A stretch of 64,000 bases of DNA from Diorhabda sublineata (lineage: Eukaryota; Arthropoda; Insecta; Coleoptera; Chrysomelidae): assembly GCF_026230105.1 (NCBI RefSeq), contig NC_079486.1, positions 7,068,001 through 7,132,000 on the forward strand, in the 5' to 3' direction. The notes under the pieces were generated by a model. That model was not told the origin of the DNA. It saw only the letters and a list, made by a program, of their open reading frames with translations, and ran no database searches. How positions within the stretch are numbered: the first letter of the stretch is position 1; every line of letters starts with the position of its first letter. This document shows positions 41,770-54,211 of this stretch, piece after piece. The position numbers were made by a program, and so were the translations under genes.

Positions 41770-42580
41770 AAACCGAAATTGCAGGATATGTTGTGATGTC
41801 TCCTAGTCAAAACAAGATATTTTAAATTTCAAAAAGTCATAAAAAAACATCACGAACCCCTAATAAAACAAACAATATCCAATAGAAAGTTTGAATATTA
41901 AATTTTATACAACAAATATTGAAACATAATAATTCATTCAGTTTTACGAATTGAGAAACGTAATTGGCTAAAAATCGATTATGATCGATTATTCGAGTGG
42001 TAATCGTTTTGATTGTCAAGATATCCCAAAGCGTTTCATTACACAATGAAATTCGAATGTCCAGAAAAATGGCTTAAAATATAAGGAGTAGACATGTCTA
42101 GGTCAGGCTAGGTACTTGTGGGAGCTACCACTCCACTGAAAATTTCTCTAAAACGACCTCGTTGAGAAATTTTTTATTCGGAATATTTTTCGCAACGTAT
42201 TTTATTTTGGGGGATATTTGATGTCTTCCTTTTTTTCCAGGACGTACATGAAGTTCTAACGGAGTGTAAAACTTTACGTTGTATACGTTTTTATTAATTC
42301 ATCCTCCCAAATAAATAAAAGCGTGGAGGGAAAAAAGTTGGAAATGGAAATCCAAAGGTGAACCTCCTCATCGGCTTTATAAACTGTGTTACAGAGAAAT
42401 TTTGTTGTAACTGTTCATTAAATTAGTTCGTTGATAAAATTATTGTTGATTTGATAGTCGAAATTATTTCATTTTGAAAATGGACGTTCACATGTATTGT
42501 TTCATATATAAAATAATCTCGGATCTTATTTTCCTTATAGGTAATGTATCTCTCCCTAAGTCCACTTATTTCTGGTTCCT
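41770..42580. other. Stretch without recognisable feature
   Basis: Single-copy AT-rich DNA with only short chance frames. I see nothing I can name. Confidence 0.6.
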
Positions 42581-42589
42581 AGAAATCCA

Positions 42590-43020
42590 CCAACATTTTT
42601 TTATGATAAATGACAATTTCTTGTTGGAAAAAACGGTTTCTATAAACAAATTTCGTTTGTTTTTTCGAATACGACAGTTCTGAAAACCAAATGTCGGTTT
42701 ATTTTTGAAAAACAAAGTTTCTGAAGACCAATTTTGGTTTGTTTTGAAAAATAAAATTTCTACAAATAAAATTTGGTTTCTAATTGCAAAAGAAGTCTCT
42801 TGTGACAATATTTTTTTGTTTTCGAAAAACAAAGTTTCTAAAGACGAATTTTGTTTTTTATCGAAATGGCAATTCCCGAAGTCAAATTTTGGTTTGCTTT
42901 TTGAAAAACAAAGTTTCTAAAGACGAATCTCATCTTATTTTTGGAAAATTGAAGTTTGTACGAACAAATTTTGATTTCTAATTGAAACAGAAAGTCTCTT
43001 AAGACGAAAGTCTATTTTTC
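42590..43020. repeat. Degenerate tandem repeat
   Basis: Irregular repetition of a phrase like 'aaaacaaagtttctaaagac' followed by 'gaattttggttt', about every 60-70 bp, with a longer-period echo ('tttctaattg...gtctctt', twice). Open frames on both strands here are by-products of the repetition. Confidence 0.7.
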
Positions 43021-44102
43021 GACTCACCAATTGGTTTCAAAGAAGAATCTATCAAAATTGTTACAAAACCAAAGGAAAACCACCTCTACGTCGAAGGAAT
43101 GAAAGTTTTAACTACAAAACAGAACCATGTTCTAAATAAAACTGTATACTTATGTAAAATACGAGAAGAAAAAGATGAACCCTTTTTGATCATGAAGTTC
43201 TGTTCGGGAAAGATGTGCCTTGGTAGCTGATTCCTCGGAATTGCACTTCCCCATTAATAGTAATCCCCTAGTCTCTACCTGTCGAATAAGTCTTGGAGAA
43301 ATTGCTCTAGGTGCGGATTTTGTTGGATAAAGTTGATCGAATTTGGACCTCGTAGAATCACTATCGATTTTTGATCTTGAAAAAGACTTTGTACAGCTTC
43401 CTCAGCTATATCGACAACATTCACAAATACACTGATGGATTCGCGTTTATATAACCATGTTGTCGTTTACAAAAACTGAAGTCAAACATTTCAGTGGATT
43501 ATCATTATAACAATCGTCGTTTTATATAAATTCCTCTCATACAATATATTTACTTTCGTAATCACATCGACAATCGTTCTATTGGTAACATATTCTGCGT
43601 GTCCAGATTGAAAGAGATAAAAAAAAAATTATTTTCTGACGTATATTCCATATATTTTACGATAAAACGGGAAAGGTTTGGAAGTTGATAAGGGACCCCG
43701 TTGTAATGCGGCCAATTTACGGTTTTCCGATGACGATGGTCCCCTTAATAAGCGTCGGAAATAACTACTAAAGTAAGTAATCTTATGGTAGAACTGAGAC
43801 AGTGTTTAATTTGAAATTGCAATGAAAAAAATATCCACATGACCCATTTCGTTAAACCCCAAACTGAAAATGCGCGAGAAAGACTCATTAAGTAAATAAA
43901 AAAGAAGTAAAACGAGTTAAACCAAATAAAAAAAAGGACGAAAGTATGGTCAAATCGTTTGACATAGATAAATCAACAACAACCAATGAAAATAAAACAT
44001 TTTGGGTGTCCCATACTCCCCACTAAAAACCTCCAATTAGAATAAAACACCACAATATGTTATGCGTAGTGAATAACATCGTTTTATTAAAAACGTTAGA
44101 GC
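43020..44102. other. Stretch without recognisable gene
   Basis: Only short frames. A possible imperfect hairpin lies at 43,690-43,760 (AAGGGACCCC against GGTCCCCTT). Nothing else is recognised. Confidence 0.5.
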
Positions 44103-44266
44103 AACTTTATTGGGATAAATAAATGATAGTTATACTTTAGCCCAACTTTATTGGAATACATAAATGATAGTTATACTTTAGCCCAACTTCCTAGGGATAC
44201 ATAAATGATAGTTATACTTTAGCCCAACTTTATTGGGATACATAAATGATAGTTATACGTTAGCCC
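44103..44266. repeat. Tandem array, four 41-bp units
   Basis: Units start at 44,103, 44,144, 44,185 and 44,226. Each begins AACTT and ends TATACTTTAGCCC (TATACGTTAGCCC in the last). Spacing is exactly 41 bp with few substitutions. Confidence 0.95.
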
Positions 44267-46190
44267 AACCAGGTTTGAATCACAGTCCTACCAAGTTTAG
44301 GACACTTGGTCCAAGTCTGGGCTTATACTGGACCCATCGTAAAATCCCATATGGGAAACAATAAGATGCTTTGAATATGGAGCTCCTCGAGGAAGTCTTG
44401 AGATTAAAATTTGTTATAATAGAAGTATATAGAAACGAAATTTTATAATAAAACTGTATTTGCATTACAACTAATTTCGTATTGAAACACGAGAGAATTC
44501 TCTTTCGAATTTATCCTTGGAGAAACGGGCAAAACTACACACAAACTCGATATTCTTTGGGGATGAACAAAATATTCGCAAGAGTTATTATGAAATGTTA
44601 AATTTCTGTTACGAAGCTTTATCGAATTGAAATGCCCGCTTTTTTTGCTTAACGATTTGACAAGTGCTATTCGTTAAATGTAAAATTCATTCCAATGATA
44701 TATCAACAAACGGAAACTTCACTTAATTACTTACAAAGTTTTCTCTGACTAATTTTAAAAAAATCAATTGTAACTTTATTCGATTTAGTTACCCCAAGGA
44801 ATTAATTTTTTGTGTACTGTTGTTGTTTATTCATACTTTTGAATAATCAACTGATTCTGAAAATTAAATATTTCGATGTTTACCTGGAAAAGTTGTTTAC
44901 TTTTCAGTTCGCGGGGAAGCGTTAATTATCTTTTGAGATTTTCGTCATTGCACGAACAGTTTTATAAATTCAAAATCCAGTTTGTTTTTTGTTAATTCTT
45001 TTTCGCGCGATTTATGAGTTATTTGATCACAATTCCCAGAAAAAATATAAAAGCTCCTTAATAATATTTTTTATCGTGAAACAAGTCAATTAAAGATCAA
45101 ACAACTTGAGGAAGACAATCCAAACAATTTTTATAGCCGTTTATTGTATTTATTTTTGGAAAAAAATTCACATGGTAAACGAAGCTGTGTTTAAGAAAGC
45201 TTTCTGAAAGGATGAGATCTGATATCAGCTCTTTTGGATTCCCTCTAATTAATTTCAAGCATTATTTCGAGATAAATTGTACAGTCCAAAAGCTCATTAT
45301 CAAAAATAAAAATTAATAACGTCATATCTCGAATTCAGTATCAAAATGTATCGTGTTGAACAACGCGCGGTGATTTAATTATTGAGTTAACCTCAAATCA
45401 AAAGTTCGTAGGTTTAAATTGTCCACAAATGAACATTTTCAAAATTTGAAAAATCCTTTCTGTTCAAGAAACGTCAATTATTTAATTCTTCTTTTTGATT
45501 GGGTAATTTAAAAATGGTAATGACTGCGCGTCGTCGTTTTATAACCCAACAGCTCCGACATGATTATTAACATATAATAGTTGGAAAACTCAGTTTTGTG
45601 ATCAGGTATATTTCTGACACAACAGCCTTGGAAATCGCGCGCGGAGTTGTGCATACAAAAGCTAATAGTTTCCCTCGTTAACACAGTTATAATAATTTAA
45701 AATCCCTTACCGCTCAAAGTCCCGCAGATTTTTCTACAACTAGAGTTCATTGTACCAAACATCCGCACGAAAAATATTTTTTTAGTCTGTTATAATCGAA
45801 TTTTAAGCAAAAATCTATCATGTAGCCACCGAGATTTTTTTAAATTTTGGAAAATACGAAATAGGTTATAAGTGACCAAATTTAATTGCTTGCGAATTTT
45901 TTTTGAGGGGCTGTTTAAAGTGAAAAGTTTAGGTTACATTTATGTAAGAAACAATGAAAAAAGAGAATGAAAATAAAAGTTGGATGATCGAGAATAATGA
46001 TCCAAAGATATTAGATGGTGTGAAAATTGATTTGGAAAGAAAAGGGATGAGAAACTAGGGGTTAATAAGTATGGATAGGTACAAATGGAAGGTATTGGTA
46101 AATAAGCTTAAGTTTGAGGATGAACATACCTTGAAAAGGGCTTGAAAAGAAACTTCCGGAGTTGGTTGTAAATACAAATAATCATATTAG
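44267..46190. other. Stretch without recognisable gene
   Basis: Single-copy AT-rich DNA between the 41-bp array and the minus-strand gene. I find no supported coding or RNA feature. Confidence 0.6.
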
Positions 46191-46191
46191 T

Positions 46192-46602
46192 TTAAGAAAT
46201 TGTATAATAATGATTCTGAATATTAACATTTTGTGCTTCAATTAACAAAACTCTTTCGCTATTCTTAGTTTTATCCTTAACATTGTCTTTTTTATAAGAA
46301 AATTCATTATCTTCAGACGTATCGCAATTGATAGATGTAATAACACCGTCCGATTGCATCTTAAATCTCTTCATTCTTCGATGTTTGATGTTTTCGTCTT
46401 TGGTAGCTTCGGGTGTTGGTTTGGAATTATCTCGAGCACTCGAACTCGTTCTGACGCTACTACAATCGGTATTACTATCCGTAGCGGTTGTCTCATTTCT
46501 CAAATTTTCCATAATTTTGCGTTTATAACTCAAAGGTCCCGGTTTAATAGCATCGCAAAAGCAACGCTTCTCTTTTCTCAACCTAGACATATCGGTTTTC
46601 AA
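46192..46602 (-). CDS. Hypothetical protein, 136 aa
   Basis: Minus-strand frame from MKTDMSRLRKEKRCFCDAIK to QNVNIQNHYYTIS. The second methionine (MSRLRKEK) is an equally good start. Residues 9-33 (KEKRCFCDAIKPGPLSYKRKI) are basic with CxC; the rest is polar, Ser/Thr/Asp-rich and likely disordered, with a KHRRMKRFKM basic patch (possible nuclear signal). Single copy, with GC content above the local level, which supports a real gene. The C-terminal pattern (VLLIEAQNVNIQNHYY) resembles the end of the protein at 37,676 (VTIRAHTVIINNHFF), a possible distant relation. Function unknown. Confidence 0.5.
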   Translation of the reverse strand: MKTDMSRLRKEKRCFCDAIKPGPLSYKRKIMENLRNETTATDSNTDCSSVRTSSSARDNSKPTPEATKDENIKHRRMKRFKMQSDGVITSINCDTSEDNEFSYKKDNVKDKTKNSERVLLIEAQNVNIQNHYYTIS

Positions 46603-46639
46603 TTTATATCAATATTTGACATACGACCGCGTTAATGTC

Positions 46640-47010
46640 AAATTTAACTAACATAACCTCAAAAAAACATTTTGTTTTTTACAATTGATTATTTGTATCC
46701 AACATACTTATTATAACCTTGAAATATTCTTCTTCTTTTTTATACGTCTGAGCGGTGTCAGAATCAATTAGACACTGTTTGAATCGGATTGCGGAGTCTA
46801 AAATTGCTAATAAAAATGAATGGATTCCCCCCAAAAAAAGTAATAAAAGTCTACAAGCTATATAAATGTATTGAAATCCTCCACGAACTCTCTGAGTCCG
46901 GAGGGTGGCTTTCCGGATTTCGAGATAACTGTTGTTATTTATTACACAGCAGTGTTGATTAAAATTAATCTAGGTCTTTATATACATTTTATTTACATCT
47001 TCATATATAA
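46640..47010. other. Stretch without recognisable feature
   Basis: Single-copy sequence up to the abrupt start of the hAT-bearing module at 47,011. Confidence 0.6.
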
Positions 47011-47490
47011 GTCCCTAAGAAGGCAAAACCGAACCATAAGTACATTGCTGATTATTTGAAATATGGTTTTTGTGGTTACTGGCACAGATGACAACCTGCT
47101 ACTTCAGTGTGTTTATGTTTCGAAGTGTTTGCTGATGAGAGTAAGAAACCTTCAAAACTGTAAAGACTTTTCACAAAAAAAAAACATATGTATTTCTTTC
47201 AGTACAAAGAAAAAGAATTCTTAAAGTCAAACTCAATAACGAAAACATCAATTTCTGGTGAGAAAATTAGACAAGCTACATTTGCATCTTATCGCCTATT
47301 CATATTGATAGCTAAAAAAGGAACAGAACACTCTGTAGGTTAGAATCTGAAGTTTCATTCACTGAGAAGGTAGCAAAAAAATCGGTCAAATTCACTGTTA
47401 CAGTTTAAATAAAACAAACTTTTCACTTCAATTTGATGAAAGTACTGAAGGTGCTGGCCAGGCTAATCTATTAGCCTTTGTTTTTTGTTT
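47011..47490 (+). pseudogene. hAT transposase relic, third copy
   Basis: Same N-terminal hAT text as 11.31-11.80 kb: YADYLKYGF-like region, NSITKTSISGEKIRQATFA, AKKGTEHSVG and a decayed LDEST block. Stops and frame changes are shared with the left-arm copy. The empty TA site is at about 47,333-47,345. Confidence 0.7.
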
Positions 47491-48490
47491 TCACATTACT
47501 TTCATCTTGTTTTTGACTTAAATTGACTAATAATTATAATAAATAAGCATATCCTCATTAAAAACCTATATGTTTGTCTCGAAGATTTGTTGGTACATGT
47601 CTATAGTAAATGTGTATTCAAATAAAACTAGTATTTGATATTATTTCTTTCAAACATTCTATGCTAGATAAAACAAAAACATAAATGATTACAGTTACAT
47701 AGCAATGTTGCCTAGCTTATATTTTTTCATAAACATTCTCGTCAAAACTATTTTCTTCATCTTTGTTTAGATCAATTGTGGGAAATATTGTCCATTAACC
47801 AAATTTAGTGAGAACTAGAGCCACATTCTTATTGGTTTTTAATAAAATTACGATGTATAAATAAATATTTTTGAAACGTAACATGCATCCAGATAATAAA
47901 CAAATAAATTGTAAAACTTGACAACATTGAGGTTTACTGTAAGTTGGCTTCAGTTATATTGAAACATGCCAGCTGGGTTGATCTTTTTTATTCGTCCGTC
48001 CAAGGTCAAAGTAAACCAAAGTTTCAAACAAAGGAACTTCGGAATTCATTATAATTTTAGAAACGGAATTGGTATCTAGTTGGAAAACTTAAGTTTTGTT
48101 TAAGTTTTATACGTGATGATTAAGTGAATGTAGTTTATGTAATGAAGTAAATTTTAACTGAAAATGTATAAATTTTTAAAATTTTGATTCTTATAGTAGG
48201 TATGTACAATTATTTTTCACATTTTCTACACCTTTAACTAAGTAATTTGATAAAAATACTCACGTACACACCACAATGTTTTATGTTGATGAATATGATT
48301 TAAACAAGCTAAATGCTTTTAAGGTGTTGGCAAGTGTTTGAATATCTTTTTTAATAACAAGTACAGGCACAACACCAATACTGGAAGTAGTTTACAAATA
48401 ATTTATTTTTAGGTAAAGGAGCGTGATTTCTTATTTACCAAAACGGCCTCTAATAAAAAAGAATTGTATGTACTCTAACATATTTACTAA
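47011..48490 (+). mobile_element. hAT-bearing module, third and most complete copy
   Basis: Starts sharply at AAGTCCCTAAGAAGGC (matching 11,321 on) and ends near TATGTACTCTAAC (matching 18,527 inverted). It is about 1.48 kb and shares its whole length with the two arms of the inverted duplication. It holds the hAT relic and the non-coding tail but neither the BEL element nor the TA transposon. It therefore shows the uninterrupted state of both sites. No terminal inverted repeats or 8-bp duplication are visible. Confidence 0.75.
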
Positions 48491-49536
48491 TTTCGCTATG
48501 GTAGCTTGATCTGAACTGGGCCTGGAAATTTAAAGTGTAACGTCTGTGAATGTCAAGTTACAAAAAAAGATTTATATTATTGAAGTAGCAACAAGAGAAC
48601 CGCATCTACCCGGCTTTGAAGATTTTTGCAGTGATTCTATCATTTAGGAAATATTTTTGGAAATTTGATAAAACAATCCCCAACAACACATTTTTTTTAA
48701 AATATTTACCTGTATATAATGATTGATATAATAGGAGCGTTTGGATGGATTCACATGGGGACCTTTAGTAGTTTTGGAGTACCTATCTTATGGAATTACA
48801 AGATAAAGATCATTCAAATGAACTGTGGTATTTCTGCACAATAAATAAATGATAGAAAAGATCCTCGTATTGTTCTGACACATCTTACTTGTTTTATTCA
48901 TATTTCTGAGGTAAGAAAATAAAATATTGAGTAATTTTTGATTGGTTTGATTTAAAGAGACTCCACCCCAATTGTGAAGAATAAGTAACTTGTAGTTTAC
49001 AATGAATTGATGAAAAATGTTGCCAGTGAGTTGATATTTGTCTAAATATTAATATTTTTCTAATAAATTTACTCTTAATCAAAATAATTAGTAGTTGCTC
49101 ATCAATATTTGATATTAAATCATATATTTTGTTGAGTATTTTAGGTGACTTCCTTTGAAAATCTCAAACTAGTCTGAAAAAAATAACTTTAGCAATGTTT
49201 CCATCATTATTTCAAATTATTGTCTTACCAGTTTTTGAATAAGAACTTTCAAGTCACTTACCATTTCATCACTTTGTACAAATTCAACACTGTATCTGCC
49301 AATGAAACTGAATGAGTAATGAAGAATTTTCCTGAAAAGTCCTGTATGCATATGACTTGGTTGAGTGTAAATTTAGCTTAGCGAATACATTGTAATGCAA
49401 CTTAATGGTTTATTGCACTCCATGTCTAAGGTATTTTAGAGTTGTTGAATATTGAAGAAACATGTTTGTTTGAATTGGGTGAGGTAATGCTATTTCTACT
49501 GATACATACCCACACACTTTTGTTTTATTTTTTTAG
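48491..49536. other. Stretch without recognisable gene
   Basis: Single-copy AT-rich sequence with short chance frames only. Confidence 0.55.
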
Positions 49537-49679
49537 CTTCTCAACAACCAGTTGAAAGTATATTGTTATCAAGTCATTCTAATGGAAGCAAAAACGTTGA
49601 GAGAACGAAAAGGGAACAGTATTCTTTTCAAAACAAGTCCTAAACATCAAAATGTAGGATTACAGCTGTCCTATGGAAG
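49537..49679 (+). other. Possible isolated exon
   Basis: A 143-bp stretch between TTTATTTTTTTAG and GGAAG|GTATCT is open in one frame (NNQLKVYCYQVILMEAKTLR, then ERKGNSILFKTSPKHQNVGL). Borders and base composition are exon-like, but no partner exon is found and I do not recognise the protein. Confidence 0.3.
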
Positions 49680-50779
49680 GTATCTATTTTATATTAATTA
49701 TATGTATAAAGAATTTTGAGGGGACCACATTTCTAAATGTTTTCCCACATTTGTTCTTAGCTTTTCAACTCTCTGTCATCCTTTACTGTTACGAGATATA
49801 TAGAATAATTGTAGATAAGTATAATTTTGAATATGCCTCTTTCTGTTACTCCTTTTAATTTTGTTGGTACATGTCTTCTTTTTCACTCGATGTATTTTTT
49901 ATAGATTATCTTCTAAAGCAGAAGATCAAAATTCATTATTTTCATTATTAAAGTGGAGTTTATCACTCCACTCTATCATAATCCTTTTTTTCTTAAAATC
50001 TCTAAATCTCTTAAAATCTCTTTTTTCTGTTTAAAACTCATCAGATTGATTCCTTATCATATATAGCTGTCATAACAACTCCTGATCTCATTTTTCACAT
50101 TGCTGACTTGCTGTACTATTATGACAAAAACTTTTTGTAAATTACTGACATCCAACCCAATTTTACTTAGAAAATTGTTGAATTTTTAAACAAGATATTT
50201 TCTAAAACGACTCATTTCTTCAATAATTCACTTTATTTTCTTCATTTTCCTGATTTTCATGTCCCTTCTTATTTTAACTTATGCAAGAAGTATAACTTCA
50301 TAACTTTCACAGTATGTATTATATCTTAAATATTCATATTATTACAACAATTCATGCGTTTAAAAAAAAGTAAAGTTGGTAGGAAGCTTTTGTTTTTTTA
50401 TAAACATCGCTAGAGTGTAGATTTTCTAATGATATATAATTTTTTTCGATATCTTTTTGCTAACCAGAGTTGTAATTGGACCATTTCGACGAAATTCCAA
50501 GTTGCATGATTTGCGAAATTTATCAGTGTAAAGGTGGAAACAATGTAACGCCTTTTTGTGATGGTTACTGAGCAGCTGTTCCTCTTTATTTATTGAGAAC
50601 AGATATTAATACATATTTCCATAATGCAGGTACTACAGATGAATTTCTTCTAAATTTTAATGATTTATTTAATATACTTAAATCTCGTAATAGATTGGCA
50701 AAATAAATATTTTAAAAACCACTTAGCTCAAGAACAAATTATTATTATTATATATTTGTAGTAATGTGAAGAGCCATGA

Positions 50780-51040
50780 TGAGGAAAATTAGGCTGAAAA
50801 GAAGTAAGAATGCTTATCGTTTGAAACGTATATGAGCATGATTTCTTTCTGGACTTGAATGGTACAATCATACATAATTTCGAATTGTATAAGTATGAAG
50901 AAGAATTGGAAAATGGAGCCGTAGATACCTTCAATAATGATATCAAATCTGAATGGATATAATTATAGAATAAACGGTTGATTGGATTGCATAGTGACAA
51001 ATTGAGAAGTGTCAAATAAGCATTAAGAAAACGAATGACA
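50780..51040 (+). pseudogene. HSDKL-type exon fragment
   Basis: Plus strand with broken text related to 5,319-5,501: ELENGAVDTFNN, then HSDKLRSVK and a stop before ALRK. It leads directly into the minisatellite. The second copy is at 58,440-58,685. Confidence 0.4.
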
Positions 51041-51044
51041 ATAT

Positions 51045-52490
51045 CTGGCTGGCGGGAGGCGCTAGTGTCTATTGAACCATGTTTAGTTTGGCGTCTGGCC
51101 GGTAAGGGCTCTACTGTCTATGGAATCGTATTTAATTTGGCGTTTGACCGGCAGGAGGCGCTTGTGTCTATGGAACCTTGTTTTGTTTGGCGTCTATGGA
51201 ACCGTATTTAGTTTGGTGTCTAATTGGCGGGGGGCGCTAGTGTGTATAGAAATTGAACACAAAGAGAATTTTTATTTAGTTTAACTTGCGGCCGCTAAGT
51301 ACTTTCAGTTCGACTATACCTCGCTAGATGGCGCTAGTTCGTGTTTTAGTTTATCGTTTGGCCGGCAGAGGGCGGTAGTGTGTATAGAATCGTGTTTAGT
51401 TTGACGTCCAGCCGGCAGAGGGCGCTAGTGTCTATAGAATCGGGTCTAGTTTGGCGTCTGACCGGCAGGAGGAACTGGTGTGTATAGAAATCAAACACAA
51501 ATAGTATTTTTATCAAGATCAACTTGCAGCCGCTAGGTACTTCCAGTTTGACTATTCCTCGCCAGATGGCGTAAGTTCGTGTTTGGTTAGTTTGGCGATC
51601 GGTCAATAGAATCATGTTTAATTTGACGTTTGGCTAGCGGGAGGCGCTAGTGTCTATGGAATCTTGTTTAGTTTGGCGTCTGGCCGGCAGAGGTCGCTGC
51701 TGTCTACAGAATCGTATTTAATTTGGCATTTTGCTAGCGAGAGGCGCTTTTGTTTATGAAACCGTGTTTAATTTGGCGTCTGTCCGGTAGGGGGCGCTAG
51801 TGTCTATAGAATCGTGTTTTAGTTTGGCCATTTGTTGAAATAGATTTATATGTCTATAGAATCGTGTTTAATTTGACTTTTGGCTAGCGGGAGGCGCCAG
51901 TGTCTATGGGAACTTGTTTAGTTTGGCGTTTGGCCCGCTGGGGGCGCTACTGTCTATGGAATCGTGTTTAATTTGTCGTTTGATTGGCAGGTGGCGCTAG
52001 TGTCTAGGGAATCTTGTTTAGTTTTGCGTTTGGCCGGCCGAGGTCACTGGTGTCTACAGAATCGTATTTAATTTTGCGTTTTGCTAGCGAGTGGCGCTTT
52101 TGTTTATGGAACCGTGCTTAATTTGGCGTCTGGCCGGTAGGGGGCGCTAGTAAGTATAGAATCATATTTTAGTTTGGCGATTTGTTGAAATAGATTTATA
52201 TGTCTATAGAATCGTGTTTAATTTGACTTTTGGCTAGCCGGAGGCGCCAGTGTCTATGGGAATTTGTTTAGTTTGGCGTTTGACTCGCTGGGGGCGCTAC
52301 TGTGTATGGAATCGTGTTTAATTCGGCGTTTGATCGGCAGGAGGCGCTAGTGTCCATAGAATAGTGTTTTAGCTTGGCGATTGGTCGACAGAGATAGATA
52401 GTGTCTATAGAATCGTGTTTAATTTGGCGTTTGGATAGCGGGAGGCGCTAGTGTGTATAGAAATTAAACACAAATAGAATTTTTATTTAG
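51045..52490. repeat. 50-bp-unit minisatellite, long array
   Basis: A unit of about 50 bp built on GGAGGCGCTAGTGTCTAT, AGAATCGTGTTTAGTTTGGC and GTCTGGCCGG, repeated with substitutions and broken by two longer inserts ('aaacacaaatagaatttttat ... gcggccgctaag'). A higher-order period is visible, because groups of units recur together. GC content is clearly above the flanks. It adjoins the gypsy integrase relic, so it was probably part of that element's untranslated region. Confidence 0.85.
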
Positions 52491-52499
52491 TTCAACTTG

Positions 52500-53560
52500 C
52501 GGCCGCTAAGTTTTGTTAAGACTGGTATAAGGGTCCTATTTATTCTTTACAATTCTCCATTACCCCGTGGGACTTCACAAGTTGTTAACACATGTTTAAT
52601 ATTTTCTTCTCGACAATATGATTCGAATTTTTCAGAACGGAACGCGGATCCTCTGTCAGATATTATCCTTGACGGGCTTCCAAATATTTTACGCTAAGAC
52701 AACATATCACTTCTTTCGTCGTGGTTGATTTTGTTGATTTTAGGATGAAACATTCCTTCTTTCTTTCCTACAGGACGAGGTGATATATTTTACGCTATTT
52801 TTCAAGACAACATGTCACTTCTTTCGTCGTGGTTTATTTTGTTGGGTAAAGCCACACAAATTTGGAAAAGTCGTCAACTACCACAAAAATGTACTAATAT
52901 TTTTTTTTGTTGACTTCATTGGTCCTAATTGGTCGTCGTGATACCTCTCTAGGGGATCTTCCAGCTTTTGTATAGGATGAAGCACTCATTCTTTCTTTTC
53001 TTCTTTTTTATTCTATAATTTACAAGGTATACAGTTATTTTTAATCGTTTCTATTTTGTCTTTTAGTCTTAGTATGTAAAATTCCTTGTTTACTATTTCG
53101 TCTGTTTTTTTCTTTCAAAAATTTCCTATCTCGTGGACTTTTATTATTATTTTTTGTTCTTTGTTGTTCATGTTGTTTGGTATGACAAGTAATTTTAATC
53201 CATTATCGTATTTATACAATATATCATGCTCTAAATAAAAATCTTCATACTCTACTCTAGTCAATATCCTTTTTATTGCCATTTGTGTACCACGGTTCGG
53301 CCATCCTTTTTTCTCACTAGTCCAATAGGACTAGCGAAATCCGAAAAACTCAGTTTGATTATTACATCTTTTAACCATTCCTCTATCTTTCTATCTACTT
53401 CTTATTTTTCGGATGCCTATAGTCTTCTTGATCGCTAATAAATCGGTTCTTCGCTTTTCAGTACAATTTTCACCTCAATATTCGTTGTCTTCGCTTTGAG
53501 TGGTTTGTAGTTCTCTATTAATTGAACCACGGAAAAGCATGTAGCGCCTAACGCGTTTTC
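52500..53560 (-). pseudogene. pol: Ty3/gypsy pol relic (RT edge, integrase), copy 1
   Basis: Minus-strand order: RT N-terminal phrase (VDRKIEEWLKDVIIKLSFSD, ASPIGL), a jump over the rest of RT and RNase H, then the integrase zinc-binding region (KVHEIGNF..KKTDEIVNKEF, RLKDKIETIKNNCIPC), DQLGPMKSTKK, VVVDDFSKFVWLYPTKS, SRIISDRGSAFRSEKFESYC and NIKHVLTTCEVPRGNGEL, followed by a stop and then RINRTLIPVLTKL. The RT deletion and the stop after NGEL also occur in the second copy. Confidence 0.8.
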
Positions 53561-54211
53561 CACGGTTCGCAGTCTTTAGAAAAACAAATGTAAAACTTTT
53601 ATAACTTTGAGTTTTGCATACTTAATGTTGTGACCAATTCTACCTACAGAACTTAACGTTGTCATGATTGATTCTACGCAAAATATATAAAATTTGAAAA
53701 AAATAGAAGAAAATAACTCTTTGTCTTTCGTTTATTAAAACTTAATCCTGTACTTTTCTACTCAGAAAACAAATATGCTATATAAAAATATATTTCGTTT
53801 TTACGGCAAAGGAAAAACCAAATTATCCTCAAAAATGTTACAATGTTACATTCAATACAATATAAACTTATTATTCACCTTAGCTACAGAAAATATTTTG
53901 TAATTCAGATAAACTAATTGAATTTCGATAATTATAGTTTGTACAAATGTATTCTGCTCTTTTTTTTTAAACAAGTATTGTTAGAATGTATCTAAAAAAA
54001 ATTTGCAGCCTTCCGCCACTGATCACTAGTTCGTGGACTTCGAAAAATACTTCTCACATCAGGCTTCCTCCAAATTTAAACTGGCAATTTCACTTATTTC
54101 CGATTCCAGTAACCTCGAGTAGATCAGCTCGGAATATGAACAGTGTATTCTTCTTCAAATTAGCAGATTTCTCGTAACACTTTATTTTACAATGTTCTGC
54201 TGTAGCGTACA
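53560..54211. other. Interval absent from second block copy
   Basis: AT-rich DNA present only in the first block. A 63-codon frame at 53,986-54,177 has no recognised features; it could hold part of the gene whose exons follow. Confidence 0.4.

Noticed and set aside
42474..42981. Several 60-90 codon frames in the tandem repeat
   Set aside because: They are on both strands and track the repeat period; no independent support.
43690..43760. Possible microRNA-like hairpin
   Set aside because: The stem is short and offset, with no conserved partner; not enough to call an RNA gene.
51045..52490. Minisatellite as coding repeat protein
   Set aside because: Stops occur in every frame and units vary by indels; no frame is kept between the two blocks.
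52497..52697. Plus-strand frame MRPLSFVKTG.. (also at 59,472)
   Set aside because: The minus strand reads as gypsy integrase; the plus frame is its shadow.
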